Origin: Lactobacillus hamsteri DSM 5661 = JCM 6256 | GTDB lineage: Bacteria; Bacillota; Bacilli; Lactobacillales; Lactobacillaceae | NCBI RefSeq assembly: GCF_000615445.1 | Contig: NZ_BALY01000014.1 | Coordinates: 1 to 44,551, forward strand | Reading direction: 5' to 3' | Length of the DNA stretch: 44,551 nucleotides | In this document: positions 1 through 8,425 of the stretch, in pieces | Position numbering within the stretch: position 1 is the stretch's first letter | How the letters are laid out: each line of letters begins with the position of its first letter | Made by a program: the position numbers and the translations under genes | The notes under the pieces: generated by a model | Database searches by the model: none | What the model saw: only the letters and a program-made list of their open reading frames with translations | Told to the model about the DNA's origin: nothing

Positions 1-2
1 AT

Positions 3-74
3 GATCGATATTTCAAGCGAATTCATAAAGGCTTTGGTCAAGTACAAGACACTTTAGAATCCTATTTTGAATAA
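3..74 (+). CDS. C-terminal end of an unidentified protein (5' truncated by window edge)
   Basis: Frame 3 is open from the first bases of the window to a TAA at 72-74 and encodes about 23 residues ending HKGFGQVQDTLESYFE. The lysine- and aromatic-rich composition looks like a real C-terminus, and the next plus-strand gene follows after about 150 bases. I do not recognise the family; the fragment is too short for a functional call. Confidence 0.4.
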   Translation, partial: DRYFKRIHKGFGQVQDTLESYFE

Positions 75-173
75 ATAATTAAAAAAATCAATCTACGAGA
101 AAGAGTTATTTACACAAAAGATTTGACAGTTTCAGTTAAGATTTTACGTACACAGATATATAGATATAGATTA

Positions 174-193
174 TACATACATGCACGTATGTA
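174..193. promoter_or_regulatory. 20-bp palindrome, possible operator upstream of the XRE regulator
   Basis: TACATAC and GTATGTA are exact reverse complements separated by six bases whose core is TGCA, so 18 of 20 positions are symmetric. The site lies 35-55 bases before the ATG at 229. A TATACA hexamer (172-177) overlapping its left arm could be a -10 box. The position suggests an autoregulatory operator for the adjacent helix-turn-helix protein; this is inference from location and symmetry. Confidence 0.45.
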
Positions 194-228
194 TTGTATT
201 CGTAAATTTGAAAGGGAGAAACGGCTTC

Positions 229-582
229 ATGAGTGCCAATTTGGGAGAAGAGATTTCACGTCGTCGGCGTGGTCAAAGATTAACACAGGAAGACTTAGCC
301 GAGCTAAGTGATCTCTCAGTAAACTTCATTTCGCGTTTAGAGAGAACTAAAAATCAAAATATAAGTATTCAAAAGTTGGATTCAATTGCACAAGCTTTGA
401 ATACTACAACTCCGGATATAATTAATAATGCATACCGAATCAAAAAAGTTGATAATATTGTTACTCAAAACAATACACCTGTTTTTATTCAAAAAGTTAA
501 CAATGAACTTAGAAAGTTACCGCCAGTTCAAGCAGAACGAGTTTGCAAAGCATTTATTACTATTTTAAAAGAAATTAATTAA
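229..582 (+). CDS. XRE-family helix-turn-helix transcriptional regulator
   Basis: A small cytoplasmic DNA-binding protein of 117 residues. Residues 5-65 form a Cro/C1-type helix-turn-helix, with RLTQEDLAELSDLSVNFISR covering the turn and recognition helix, followed by the usual I-x-K-L-x-x-I-A-x-A-L tail. The C-terminal half (about 66-117) has no recognised domain. I chose the ATG at 229 over the in-frame ATG at 181 because AAGGGAG lies about ten bases before 229, and the extra 16 residues would be read through the upstream palindrome. It faces ppiB convergently. Target genes are unknown; single-gene XRE regulators of this kind often repress themselves or a neighbouring mobile element. Confidence 0.85.
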   Translation: MSANLGEEISRRRRGQRLTQEDLAELSDLSVNFISRLERTKNQNISIQKLDSIAQALNTTTPDIINNAYRIKKVDNIVTQNNTPVFIQKVNNELRKLPPVQAERVCKAFITILKEIN

Positions 583-618
583 AAAAGAGTTATGGCAATA
601 CTGTCATAACTCTTTTTT
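581..618. terminator. Bidirectional rho-independent terminator between the XRE gene and ppiB
   Basis: AAAAAAGAGTTATG and CATAACTCTTTTTT form a perfect 14-bp inverted repeat with a ten-base loop, with a U-run in both directions. It sits exactly between two convergent genes. Confidence 0.9.
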
Positions 619-629
619 AGCATAGCTTT

Positions 630-1232
630 CTAATCAGTAAACTTAGAGCCTTCAACTGTAATTGTTTCAATAATCACATCTTCTAAAGGCTTATCAAGCT
701 TATCTTTCTTAACTTTAGCAATTTCATCTACAACACTCATACCATCAACCACTTGTCCAAATACAGTGTGACGACCGTCAAGCCATGGTGTCCCTCCCTG
801 TTTATATGCTTTGATAATTTCTTTAGGATAGCCAGCTGGTTCCATTTGCTTAATATAGCGCTTAGGCATATTTTTATTTTGAACAATAAAAAATTGACTA
901 CCATTAGTGTTAGGACCTGAATTTGCCATTGAAAGTGCTCCACGAAGATTAAATAATTCACGTGAAAATTCATCTTCAAATGGGTGATTCCAAATACTTT
1001 CACCACCAGTTCCATCGCCCTTAGGATCGCCACCCTGAATCATAAAGTCACTAATTACACGATGAAATGTTGTATTGTCGTAATAATTTTTTTGAGCTAA
1101 ACGAACAAAATTTTCTACTGTCATTGGTGCTTGATCTTCAAATAATTGAATTATAATATCACCATGATTTGTTTTAATTGTTGCCTTAGGTCCCTTTACT
1201 TCATCTAATTTCAATTGTGGATATGCTACCAT
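630..1232 (-). CDS. ppiB: Cyclophilin-type peptidyl-prolyl cis-trans isomerase
   Basis: Catalyses proline cis-trans isomerisation and assists folding. The 200-residue protein is a single cyclophilin domain without a signal peptide, so it is probably cytoplasmic. Signature segments are FHRVISDFMIQGGDP (about 56-70, with the catalytic Arg), NGSQFFIV (110-117) and GRHTVFGQVVDGM (about 153-165). An insertion near 118-150, absent from the shortest bacterial forms, is common in lactobacilli. GGAG lies eight bases before the ATG. It is 16 bases downstream of the CrtO-like gene and shares the terminator at 581-618 with the convergent regulator gene. Confidence 0.93.
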   Translation of the reverse strand: MVAYPQLKLDEVKGPKATIKTNHGDIIIQLFEDQAPMTVENFVRLAQKNYYDNTTFHRVISDFMIQGGDPKGDGTGGESIWNHPFEDEFSRELFNLRGALSMANSGPNTNGSQFFIVQNKNMPKRYIKQMEPAGYPKEIIKAYKQGGTPWLDGRHTVFGQVVDGMSVVDEIAKVKKDKLDKPLEDVIIETITVEGSKFTD

Positions 1233-1248
1233 AAGCTAATCTCCTTTT

Positions 1249-1788
1249 TTAATGTTTCCTATTTGCAATTTTTGATGAAACCTTTATTAAACGATTTCGA
1301 TTATATCTTTGAACTACTATTAAAGCTAAATCTATTAAACTTACGATAAATGAAGTTAATAAAAAAATAATGAAGTCATCAAAAAATATTGAAAATACGA
1401 GCGGAACATAACTTAATATAAACATTATTTCATGATCAATCTCTGCTCGATACATATTAGTAATAATCTGAGTAAGTGAATAGTGCTTTATATCAAATTC
1501 ATTTGGATTATATGATGGAATGTATTTCTTCCATTTTTTAACTTTTAATTTAGTATCTAATTTCTTTTCAAATTTAGTTTGTCGAAACCAAATATTTTTT
1601 TGATTAATTTTTAGTCTAGGTCCAACATAATTACCTATAAAATTTCTCATTTCTAAATGATACCAAGTAGTCAAAGAGATAATAAATAGTACATAGATTA
1701 AATGATTATCTTTTTTTAAACAAATTATTGCTAGGATTATAGTTACTATTCGAATTAACCATAATAACTTAGTAAATATATTTTTCAT
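1249..1788 (-). CDS. CrtO-like (glycosyl-diaponeurosporenoate acyltransferase family) membrane protein, function unproven
   Basis: 179 residues with hydrophobic segments at about 8-43 and 120-160. The middle and C-terminus resemble staphylococcal CrtO as I remember it: VKKWKKYIP (about 83-91), RAEIDHEI (about 114-121) and VVQRYNRNRL near the end. CrtO acylates a glycosylated carotenoid in staphyloxanthin synthesis, but no other carotenoid gene is nearby, so the substrate here is unknown; related proteins occur in many bacteria that lack the pigment. The ATG lies only about twelve bases beyond the ppaC terminator stem and has no evident Shine-Dalgarno sequence, so expression may be weak. It is probably transcribed by read-through and continues into ppiB. 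Confidence 0.65.
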   Translation of the reverse strand: MKNIFTKLLWLIRIVTIILAIICLKKDNHLIYVLFIISLTTWYHLEMRNFIGNYVGPRLKINQKNIWFRQTKFEKKLDTKLKVKKWKKYIPSYNPNEFDIKHYSLTQIITNMYRAEIDHEIMFILSYVPLVFSIFFDDFIIFLLTSFIVSLIDLALIVVQRYNRNRLIKVSSKIANRKH

Positions 1789-1832
1789 AATAAAAATAAA
1801 AAGCGGTCAAGTTCAAGTACTCAACCACTTTT
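1789..1832 (-). terminator. Rho-independent terminator of ppaC
   Basis: Reading the minus strand, AAGTGGTTGAG and CTTGACCGCTT (1801-1830) pair over 11 positions with some G-U pairs, followed by TTTTTATTTTT. It directly follows the ppaC stop codon. Confidence 0.85.
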
Positions 1833-1847
1833 ATGTTTAGCTAAATA

Positions 1848-2783
1848 TTAGCCTTCAAAAGCATCAGTTAATGGAGGTACAACTTGCTTCTTTCTTGAAA
1901 CAACACCTGGTAACTTAACTTCTGAGTCTGATAACTTCTTACCAAATGCCTTTTCAAAAGTAGCCTTAGTTTCATCGCTACCAACAACTAAAGCTTCAGA
2001 ATCTGAATCTAAAATGTTAGTAATAAGCAACATAAACATGTCGTAACCATTACTCTTTGATGATTCATCCATTGCCTTTAAGAAAGCATCCTTACGTTCC
2101 ATAGCTTCTGGAAGATCTACAACATTAATTTGAGCAACACGTACATTATTACCGTTTAAGCTAAAACTCTTGGCATCTAAATCAATAAGATCTTCTTCTG
2201 ATTTATCAGCAATGTTAGTACCAGCCTTAAGCATTGCAAGACCATATTCCTTGTAATCAACATCAGCAATCTTAGCTAATGCTTCAACTGCCTTATGATC
2301 ATCATCAGTAGTAGTTGGTGACTTCAAAAGTAAAGTATCTGAGATAATTGCTGAAAGCATAATACCGGCAATATTTTGTGGAATTTCAACACCATTTTCA
2401 TTGAATAATTTCCACATAATTGTACTAGTACAGCCAACAGGTTCTGCACGGTAGAATAATGGATCTGCTGTGTTAAAGTTCATAATTCTGTGGTGATCAA
2501 CTACGTGAGTAACTTTAACCTTATCAATATCTGATACACTTTGTTGAGGTTCGTTGTGATCAACAAGCATTACTGCATTAACTTCATTTGCTGCAGTTTC
2601 AATAACACGTGGTGCTTCAAAACCAAACTTTTTCAATGCATATGCAGTTTCATCGTTTGGTTCGCCTAAAGCAACTGCTTCAGTATTGTAACCTAATTTA
2701 TTTTGTAAGTATGAATATGCAATAGCTGTACCGATAGCATCAGTATCTGGATTTTGGTGACCGAAAATTAATTCTTTATCCAT
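1848..2783 (-). CDS. ppaC: Manganese-dependent inorganic pyrophosphatase (DHH family II)
   Basis: Hydrolyses pyrophosphate to two phosphates and so drives biosynthetic reactions in the cytoplasm. The 311-residue length is typical for the family. Metal-binding residues are visible: GHQNPDTDA (8-16; His9, Asp13, Asp15), VDHNEP (Asp75) and VDHH (about 95-98). The C-terminal DHHA2 domain ends with the phosphate-binding SRKKQ motif (about residue 297). A good Shine-Dalgarno (AGAGGAAG) precedes the ATG. It begins 18 bases after the LysR gene and is followed by a strong terminator, so the two may be co-transcribed. Confidence 0.96.
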   Translation of the reverse strand: MDKELIFGHQNPDTDAIGTAIAYSYLQNKLGYNTEAVALGEPNDETAYALKKFGFEAPRVIETAANEVNAVMLVDHNEPQQSVSDIDKVKVTHVVDHHRIMNFNTADPLFYRAEPVGCTSTIMWKLFNENGVEIPQNIAGIMLSAIISDTLLLKSPTTTDDDHKAVEALAKIADVDYKEYGLAMLKAGTNIADKSEEDLIDLDAKSFSLNGNNVRVAQINVVDLPEAMERKDAFLKAMDESSKSNGYDMFMLLITNILDSDSEALVVGSDETKATFEKAFGKKLSDSEVKLPGVVSRKKQVVPPLTDAFEG

Positions 2784-2801
2784 TTATCTTCCTCTTTTTC
2801 T

Positions 2802-3761
2802 TTAATTAATATCCTCTTCTAGTCTACTAGAATAATCTTCTTTATCCAAGAAAATATTCCAATGTTTTAAGAAGTTTTTTATTCTAGGAATCTCTAATTT
2901 TCCTTTTCTGTATACTAATGATATTGTGAAATTTTTGTCTTGTTTAAGATAGATTGGTTTTAGGTTGATTTTTTGTTTGTATTTTTTATAAAAAGATTTA
3001 GTAACACAGGTATCGTATTTAGAAACTTCTGCAATTTTTATTAATTGCTCTGCTGAAGCAAACTTTATAGCAATTTTAGGATTATTTTTTGTACCAAAAC
3101 TTTCCTTCAAAAGTTCTGTTAAATAGTAGTTATCTGGATATGTTACCCACTCAGTTTTAACAAAACGAGAAACTGGGTATTCTCCTCCTGCCTTAACTGT
3201 ATCCTTATGAGTTAGAATTACCATTCTATCTTTATAAACATCCATATTCTCATATTGACGTTGCAAGCTTGTACTTTGTCTTTTTGTATTATCAGGCAAG
3301 TACATAATAGCTAAATCTATCAGATTGTTATCGAGCTGATGCCACAATTCTTTTCTACTAAAAGTTTTCACGTCAATTGTTACATTAGGATATTTTTTAT
3401 TAAACGCAAGTAAAAACTCACGCACAATATCCATTTCAATTGTTTTTAAACAACCAATTGAAATATTTCCTTTATCTTCTTGAGTAAATTCTTGAATACT
3501 ATTTACAACTGAATTAGTAGTATTAAGTAAAACAACTGCTGCTGACTGCATTTGTTTACCTGCCTCAGTCAAATAAAGTTTCTTACCCATTTGTCCAAAT
3601 AGTGGCGCACCAATGGCACGTTCAAGCTTTTTAATCTGCTGAGTTAAAGCTGGCTGAGTAATTCCCAGAATTTGTGCAGCCTGCGTATAATTCATCGTAT
3701 CAATTAATTGTAAAAAATAACGTAATGATTTTGCTGAAAGTATTGTATCTGTTTTAGGCAT
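2802..3761 (-). CDS. LysR-family transcriptional regulator
   Basis: 319 residues. The N-terminal winged helix-turn-helix spans about 10-70, with MNYTQAAQILGITQPALTQQ covering helices 2-3. The C-terminal type-2 periplasmic-binding-like effector domain spans about 97-300. LysR proteins bind palindromic sites and respond to a small-molecule inducer; the ligand cannot be read from the sequence. The gene sits between the parC terminator and ppaC, 18 bases upstream of the latter, and is not divergent from an obvious target. That makes ppaC a co-transcribed neighbour rather than a classical divergent target. The start codon has only a weak Shine-Dalgarno (AGAAAGAAG). Confidence 0.88.
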   Translation of the reverse strand: MPKTDTILSAKSLRYFLQLIDTMNYTQAAQILGITQPALTQQIKKLERAIGAPLFGQMGKKLYLTEAGKQMQSAAVVLLNTTNSVVNSIQEFTQEDKGNISIGCLKTIEMDIVREFLLAFNKKYPNVTIDVKTFSRKELWHQLDNNLIDLAIMYLPDNTKRQSTSLQRQYENMDVYKDRMVILTHKDTVKAGGEYPVSRFVKTEWVTYPDNYYLTELLKESFGTKNNPKIAIKFASAEQLIKIAEVSKYDTCVTKSFYKKYKQKINLKPIYLKQDKNFTISLVYRKGKLEIPRIKNFLKHWNIFLDKEDYSSRLEEDIN

Positions 3762-3820
3762 AATGATTAACTTCTTTCTACTTAATATAAGTCAGTCCTC
3801 ATGACATCATTATTGTGTAC

Positions 3821-3868
3821 CTAAAAATAAAGAGTGTCAAAATATACGCATGTATATAATAACACTCT
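3821..3868 (-). terminator. Rho-independent terminator of the parE-parC operon
   Basis: AGAGTGT (3831-3837) and ACACTCT (3862-3868) pair, with an inner ATATAC/GTATAT extension, and on the minus strand they are followed by TTATTTTT. It lies 20 bases past the parC stop. Confidence 0.8.
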
Positions 3869-3887
3869 GATTTTTTACTTATTTAAT

Positions 3888-6365
3888 TTAAAACAATTCA
3901 GAAACGTCTTCGTTACCATCACTGGTTGGACGACCTAATTCTAATGATTTAGGAGTTCCATCAACAGTTGGATCAATGACGAATGAACCATTAGAGTAAC
4001 GATCTCCTAATGGAAATTCATTTGTCTTCAAATCCATATGACGATCACTACTTGTTGTCATATGTAAAATATGATTTTGACCATATGAAGTAAACGCAGC
4101 AATTCTATGTGGCTTAGTCTTAAGTTCACGAAGTACTAAAACTCCCCGTTTAGCTCTTGAGACCTTATTAACTAATTTCAATTCAAATTGTTTAAACGCA
4201 CCACGTTGCGTAATAATCCCTACTTTAATTAGGTCAATAAATTCAGGATCTACAAGTACATAACCAACGACAAAATCGTCATCTTTTAAGTTAGCTGACT
4301 TAACTCCAACTGCTTTAGCGCCTGACTCAGGAATTTCAGAAATATCATAACGAATTGCATATGCACGATTAGTGAACAAAGTTATTTCTTTCTTAGAACT
4401 TGGACTCACTAAATCTACTTGCAATAATCTACTATCAGCTGTTTTCATTTTCATAGCTGTTATTGCACGAGATTTGTATGTTCTAGTTGGCTGCAAGTTT
4501 TCTAATTTCAAACGTTTAATATAGCCGTCATTAGTTGCTAAAATAAAGTCTACATCTTGATCTAACTTATCAAAAGCAAATACACGAATAATTTGTTCAT
4601 CGCCTTGAAGACCAATTTCTTGTGATAAATGCTGTCCTGTTTCTTTCCACTTAGTTTCAGTCAATTCATGAACAGGTCTATAAATTACATTACCCTTATT
4701 GGTAAAGATATAAAGGTTAGCCAAAGTAGACATTGTTTTTTCATAAATAACTTTGTCACCATCTGGCAAACCATTATCGCCACTTTCAGTTGATTGATAT
4801 GAACGTAAAGATGAGCGCTTCAAATAACCATCACGACTAACTAATACACGAACTTGTTCATCAGCAACTAATGCCTTTTCATCAATCTTGACTTTAGCAC
4901 TTTGACTAGAAATTTCAGTACGACGTGGATTACCGAATTCTTTCTTAACTGCTCGTAATTCCTTGATAATTTGCTTTTCTAAAGTAGCTCGATCTGATAA
5001 CAACTTTTTATAAACAGCTACCTTATCATTTAAATCTTTTTGTTCAGCAATCAACGCATCAACGTCAGTATTAGTTAAACGATATAATTGTAAAGAAACA
5101 ATAGCTTCAGCTTGGCGGTCAGTAAATTTATATTCACTGATCAAATTCTTCTTTGCATCAGATTTATTCTTAGAAGCACGAATTGTCTTAATAACTTGAT
5201 CCAAGATATCCATTGCATGAATTAAACCTTGAATAATTTCAAGTCTAGCTTCTGCCTTATCTAAATCATACTTGGTACGTTTCTTAACAACTTCTTCATC
5301 ATGTTCAAGATATGATGAAAGAATTCTCTTTAATCCGACTTGAACTGGCGTCATATGGTCAATTGCTACCATGTTAAAGTTGTATGAGACTTGTAAATCT
5401 GTATTTTTAAACAGGTAATTTAAGATGTTTTGAGCATCAGCATCTTTCTTTAATTCAATTACAATAGAAAGACCATGTCTGTCAGTTTCGTCACGTACTT
5501 CTGCAATACCATCAATTTCACGATTTAAACGAATTTCATCAATCTTTTTAACAAGTAATGCTTTATTAACATCAAAAGGAATTTCTGTAGCAATGATTTC
5601 TTGACGATGTCCTCTAATTTCTTGAATAGAAGTCTTAGCACGAACTTGAATTCTACCTCTTCCAGTTTCATAGGCTTCTTTGATACCTTTAGTTCCCATG
5701 ATGATTGCACCAGTTGGGAAATCTGGGCCTTTAACAAATTTCATTAAATCATCAAGCGTTGCATCAGGATGCTTCAATAAATAAATTGTAGCATCAATAA
5801 CTTCACCTAAATTATGTGGTGGAATTTCAGTTGCATACCCTGCTGAAATTCCTGTGGAGCCATTTACTAATAAATTAGGAAACTTAGCTGGTAATACTGT
5901 TGGTTCATATTCGGTATCATCGAAATTCAATACCATATTAACAGTATCTTTATCAATATCTTGCAAAAGCATATTAGAAATCTTATTTAAGCGAGATTCC
6001 GTATAACGCATCGCAGCCGGACCATCACCGTCCATTGAACCATTATTTCCGTGCATTTCAACTAATGGTTCACGCATCTTCCAATCTTGTGACAAGTGCA
6101 CTAAAGCACCATAAATAGAACTATCACCATGGGGGTGGAAGTTACCCATAATATTACCGACAGCCTTAGCTGCCTTTTTAAATGGTTTATCGTAAGTATT
6201 GCCATCTTGATACATAGCATACAAAATACGTCTTTGTACTGGCTTTAAACCATCTCTAATATCTGGCAAAGCACGTTCTTGAATAATATACTTGGAATAA
6301 CGTCCAAATCGTTCTCCCATAACTTGTTCAAGCGGCATTTCACGAATTCGTTGATCTGTAGCCAT
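3888..6365 (-). CDS. parC: DNA topoisomerase IV subunit A
   Basis: Cleavage/religation subunit of the enzyme that decatenates daughter chromosomes. 825 residues: an N-terminal winged-helix/tower region with catalytic Tyr121 in AAMRYTESRL, a coiled-coil gate at about 370-480, and a C-terminal beta-pinwheel at about 490-800 made of repeated blades. It is topoisomerase IV rather than gyrase because it is the second gene of a parE-parC pair placed next to plsY, as in other lactobacilli. The quinolone region reads HPHGDSSIYGALV: the Ser (residue 82) is kept, but the position equivalent to Glu84 of E. coli or S. aureus ParC is Gly86. It starts 17 bases after the parE stop. Confidence 0.96.
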   Translation of the reverse strand: MATDQRIREMPLEQVMGERFGRYSKYIIQERALPDIRDGLKPVQRRILYAMYQDGNTYDKPFKKAAKAVGNIMGNFHPHGDSSIYGALVHLSQDWKMREPLVEMHGNNGSMDGDGPAAMRYTESRLNKISNMLLQDIDKDTVNMVLNFDDTEYEPTVLPAKFPNLLVNGSTGISAGYATEIPPHNLGEVIDATIYLLKHPDATLDDLMKFVKGPDFPTGAIIMGTKGIKEAYETGRGRIQVRAKTSIQEIRGHRQEIIATEIPFDVNKALLVKKIDEIRLNREIDGIAEVRDETDRHGLSIVIELKKDADAQNILNYLFKNTDLQVSYNFNMVAIDHMTPVQVGLKRILSSYLEHDEEVVKKRTKYDLDKAEARLEIIQGLIHAMDILDQVIKTIRASKNKSDAKKNLISEYKFTDRQAEAIVSLQLYRLTNTDVDALIAEQKDLNDKVAVYKKLLSDRATLEKQIIKELRAVKKEFGNPRRTEISSQSAKVKIDEKALVADEQVRVLVSRDGYLKRSSLRSYQSTESGDNGLPDGDKVIYEKTMSTLANLYIFTNKGNVIYRPVHELTETKWKETGQHLSQEIGLQGDEQIIRVFAFDKLDQDVDFILATNDGYIKRLKLENLQPTRTYKSRAITAMKMKTADSRLLQVDLVSPSSKKEITLFTNRAYAIRYDISEIPESGAKAVGVKSANLKDDDFVVGYVLVDPEFIDLIKVGIITQRGAFKQFELKLVNKVSRAKRGVLVLRELKTKPHRIAAFTSYGQNHILHMTTSSDRHMDLKTNEFPLGDRYSNGSFVIDPTVDGTPKSLELGRPTSDGNEDVSELF

Positions 6366-6382
6366 TAAATTAAAAACCTTCT

Positions 6383-8329
6383 TTAATCATTATCAGCATC
6401 TAAGAGTGAACCATCTTCACCCATTCTGAATTTAACGTTTTCTTCAATCCACTTTCTTCTTGCAGCTACTTTATCACCCATCAGAGTTGTAACTCTTCTT
6501 TCAGCTAAAGCTGCATCATCAATTCTTACGCGAATTAACATTCTTGATTCTGGATTCATAGTTGTTTGCCATAACTGTTCCGCATTCATTTCACCTAAAC
6601 CTTTGAATCGTTGAAGTGAATATCCACGGCCCATCTTCTTTTCATCTTCAGCAAGTTCTTCATCAGTCCATGCATATTGAATCTGTGACTTCTTACCACG
6701 GCCTTTTTGTAAACGATACAAAGGTGGTAATGCAATATAGATCTTGCCCTTTTCGATCATTGGACGCATGTATCTATAGAAGAAAGTTAAAAGCAAAATT
6801 TGAATGTGGGCACCATCATCATCCGCGTCCGTCATGATAATAACTTTATCGTAATTAGAATCATCAACGTTAAATTCTGCACCAACACCAGCACCGATTG
6901 TATAAATCATGGTATTGATTTCTTCATTCTTAAAGATGTCTTGAAGTTTAGCCTTTTGCGTATTCAATACTTTACCACGAAGAGGCAAAATTGCTTGGAA
7001 GCGTCTATCACGTCCTTGCTTAGCAGAACCACCGGCAGAATCACCTTCGACTAAGAATAATTCATTCTTCTTTGGATTACGTGACTGAGCTGGGGTCAAC
7101 TTACCAGACAAGACTTCTTTCTTTCGACGTTTCTTACCATTTCTGCTTTCATCACGAGCCTTTTTAGCAGCTTCTCGTGCATCCCTTGCTCGTTGAGCCT
7201 TCTTAACAAGTTCTTGTGCTAACTCCCCGTTTTCCATCAAATAATATGACATCTTTTCATACACGAGTGAGTCAACTGCAGAACGAGCTTGAGGGGTACC
7301 TAACTTCCCTTTAGTCTGTCCCTCAAATTCAAGAAGCTCTTCCGGAATCTTAACAGATAAAACTGCACTTAGGCCTTCACGATAATCTGAACCATCAATA
7401 TTCTTATCTTTCTTTGATAATAGTCCTTGCTTTTTAGCATAATCATTAAAGGCTCTTGTAAAACCACTACGAGCTCCTGCTTCATGAGTACCACCGTCAG
7501 CAGTTCTAACATTGTTAACAAATGAAACTAAATTTTCTGAATAGCCATCACTATATTGACCACTAAATTCAATTTCCATTCCATCTTGCTTACCCTCAAA
7601 GTAAAATACGTCACTAATAGTGCCTTTACCTTCGTTTAAGTAAGATACAAATGATTTAATTCCATCATCATATTTAAATGTATCATGGTGTTCTGGTTCA
7701 CGTTCATCAGTTAAGTTAAATTCAACACCCTTTAATAAAAAGGCTGATTCACGAATACGTTCTTGAATAGTTTCATATTTATACTTAACCGTTGAAAAGA
7801 TAGTTGGATCTGGCTTAAAAGTAATAGTTGTTCCTGTCTTATCTGTAGTACTTCCAACACACTTCAAAGTACCTACTGGATGACCACCATTTTCAAATTC
7901 TTCTTCATAAGCTTTGCCATCACGAACAACACGTACTTTCATGTAACTGGATAACGCATTTACTACTGAAGAACCTACCCCATGTAAACCACCGGAAGTT
8001 TTGTAATTTTGTTCAGTAAATTTACCACCAGCGTGAAGTACTGTTAAAATAACCTCAATAGTTGGCTTACCGGATTTATGCATCCCTGTTGGCATACCAC
8101 GACCAAAGTCTCTAACAGTTATACTATTATCTTTATGAATAGTTACATCTATTTCTTTACCATATCCTGCCATAGCCTCATCAACTGAGTTATCGACAAT
8201 TTCATAAACCAATTGATTTAAGCCGTGAATATCAGTTGATCCAATATACATACCTGGACGCTTACGAACAGCTTCTAGTCCATGTAAAATTTGAATCGAA
8301 GAATCATCATAAGTATTAGCTTTTGCCAC
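6383..8329 (-). CDS. parE: DNA topoisomerase IV subunit B
   Basis: ATPase subunit partner of ParC. 648 residues: GHKL ATP-binding domain with EIVDNSVDEA (about 43-52) and the GGLHGVGSSVVNAL lid, a transducer domain, then a TOPRIM domain with EGDSAGGSA, DADDDGAHI and the signature QRFKGLGEMN near the C-terminus. The length fits ParE/GyrB of Gram-positive type without an inserted domain. A strong GTGGAGG Shine-Dalgarno precedes the ATG. It is divergent from plsY with a 96-base shared upstream region. Confidence 0.96.
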   Translation of the reverse strand: MAKANTYDDSSIQILHGLEAVRKRPGMYIGSTDIHGLNQLVYEIVDNSVDEAMAGYGKEIDVTIHKDNSITVRDFGRGMPTGMHKSGKPTIEVILTVLHAGGKFTEQNYKTSGGLHGVGSSVVNALSSYMKVRVVRDGKAYEEEFENGGHPVGTLKCVGSTTDKTGTTITFKPDPTIFSTVKYKYETIQERIRESAFLLKGVEFNLTDEREPEHHDTFKYDDGIKSFVSYLNEGKGTISDVFYFEGKQDGMEIEFSGQYSDGYSENLVSFVNNVRTADGGTHEAGARSGFTRAFNDYAKKQGLLSKKDKNIDGSDYREGLSAVLSVKIPEELLEFEGQTKGKLGTPQARSAVDSLVYEKMSYYLMENGELAQELVKKAQRARDAREAAKKARDESRNGKKRRKKEVLSGKLTPAQSRNPKKNELFLVEGDSAGGSAKQGRDRRFQAILPLRGKVLNTQKAKLQDIFKNEEINTMIYTIGAGVGAEFNVDDSNYDKVIIMTDADDDGAHIQILLLTFFYRYMRPMIEKGKIYIALPPLYRLQKGRGKKSQIQYAWTDEELAEDEKKMGRGYSLQRFKGLGEMNAEQLWQTTMNPESRMLIRVRIDDAALAERRVTTLMGDKVAARRKWIEENVKFRMGEDGSLLDADND

Positions 8330-8387
8330 TAAAATTCCTCCACTTACTCTTTATTTTGACAACTCCATATATTTATAAGTTAAATTT

Positions 8388-8396
8388 TGCTAAAAT
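8388..8396 (+). promoter_or_regulatory. Extended -10 promoter element for plsY
   Basis: TGCTAAAAT matches an extended -10 (TGn plus TAAAAT) 30 bases before the plsY start codon. No good -35 sits at the usual distance, which is tolerable for extended -10 promoters. The same nonamer precedes the LysM gene on the minus strand. Confidence 0.55.
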
Positions 8397-8425
8397 AGCC
8401 ATAGATTAAATGGAGTGGTTTAAAT

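Noticed and set aside
123-128. Perfect TTGACA as -35 of the XRE gene
   Set aside because: No acceptable -10 occurs 15-19 bases downstream, so it may be chance in AT-rich DNA.
181-228. Upstream ATG start of the XRE regulator
   Set aside because: The extension is encoded by the palindrome region and lacks a ribosome-binding site; AAGGGAG fits the ATG at 229.
737-1033. 98-codon minus-strand frame inside ppiB
   Set aside because: Out-of-frame overlap with a clear cyclophilin gene; no recognisable domain.
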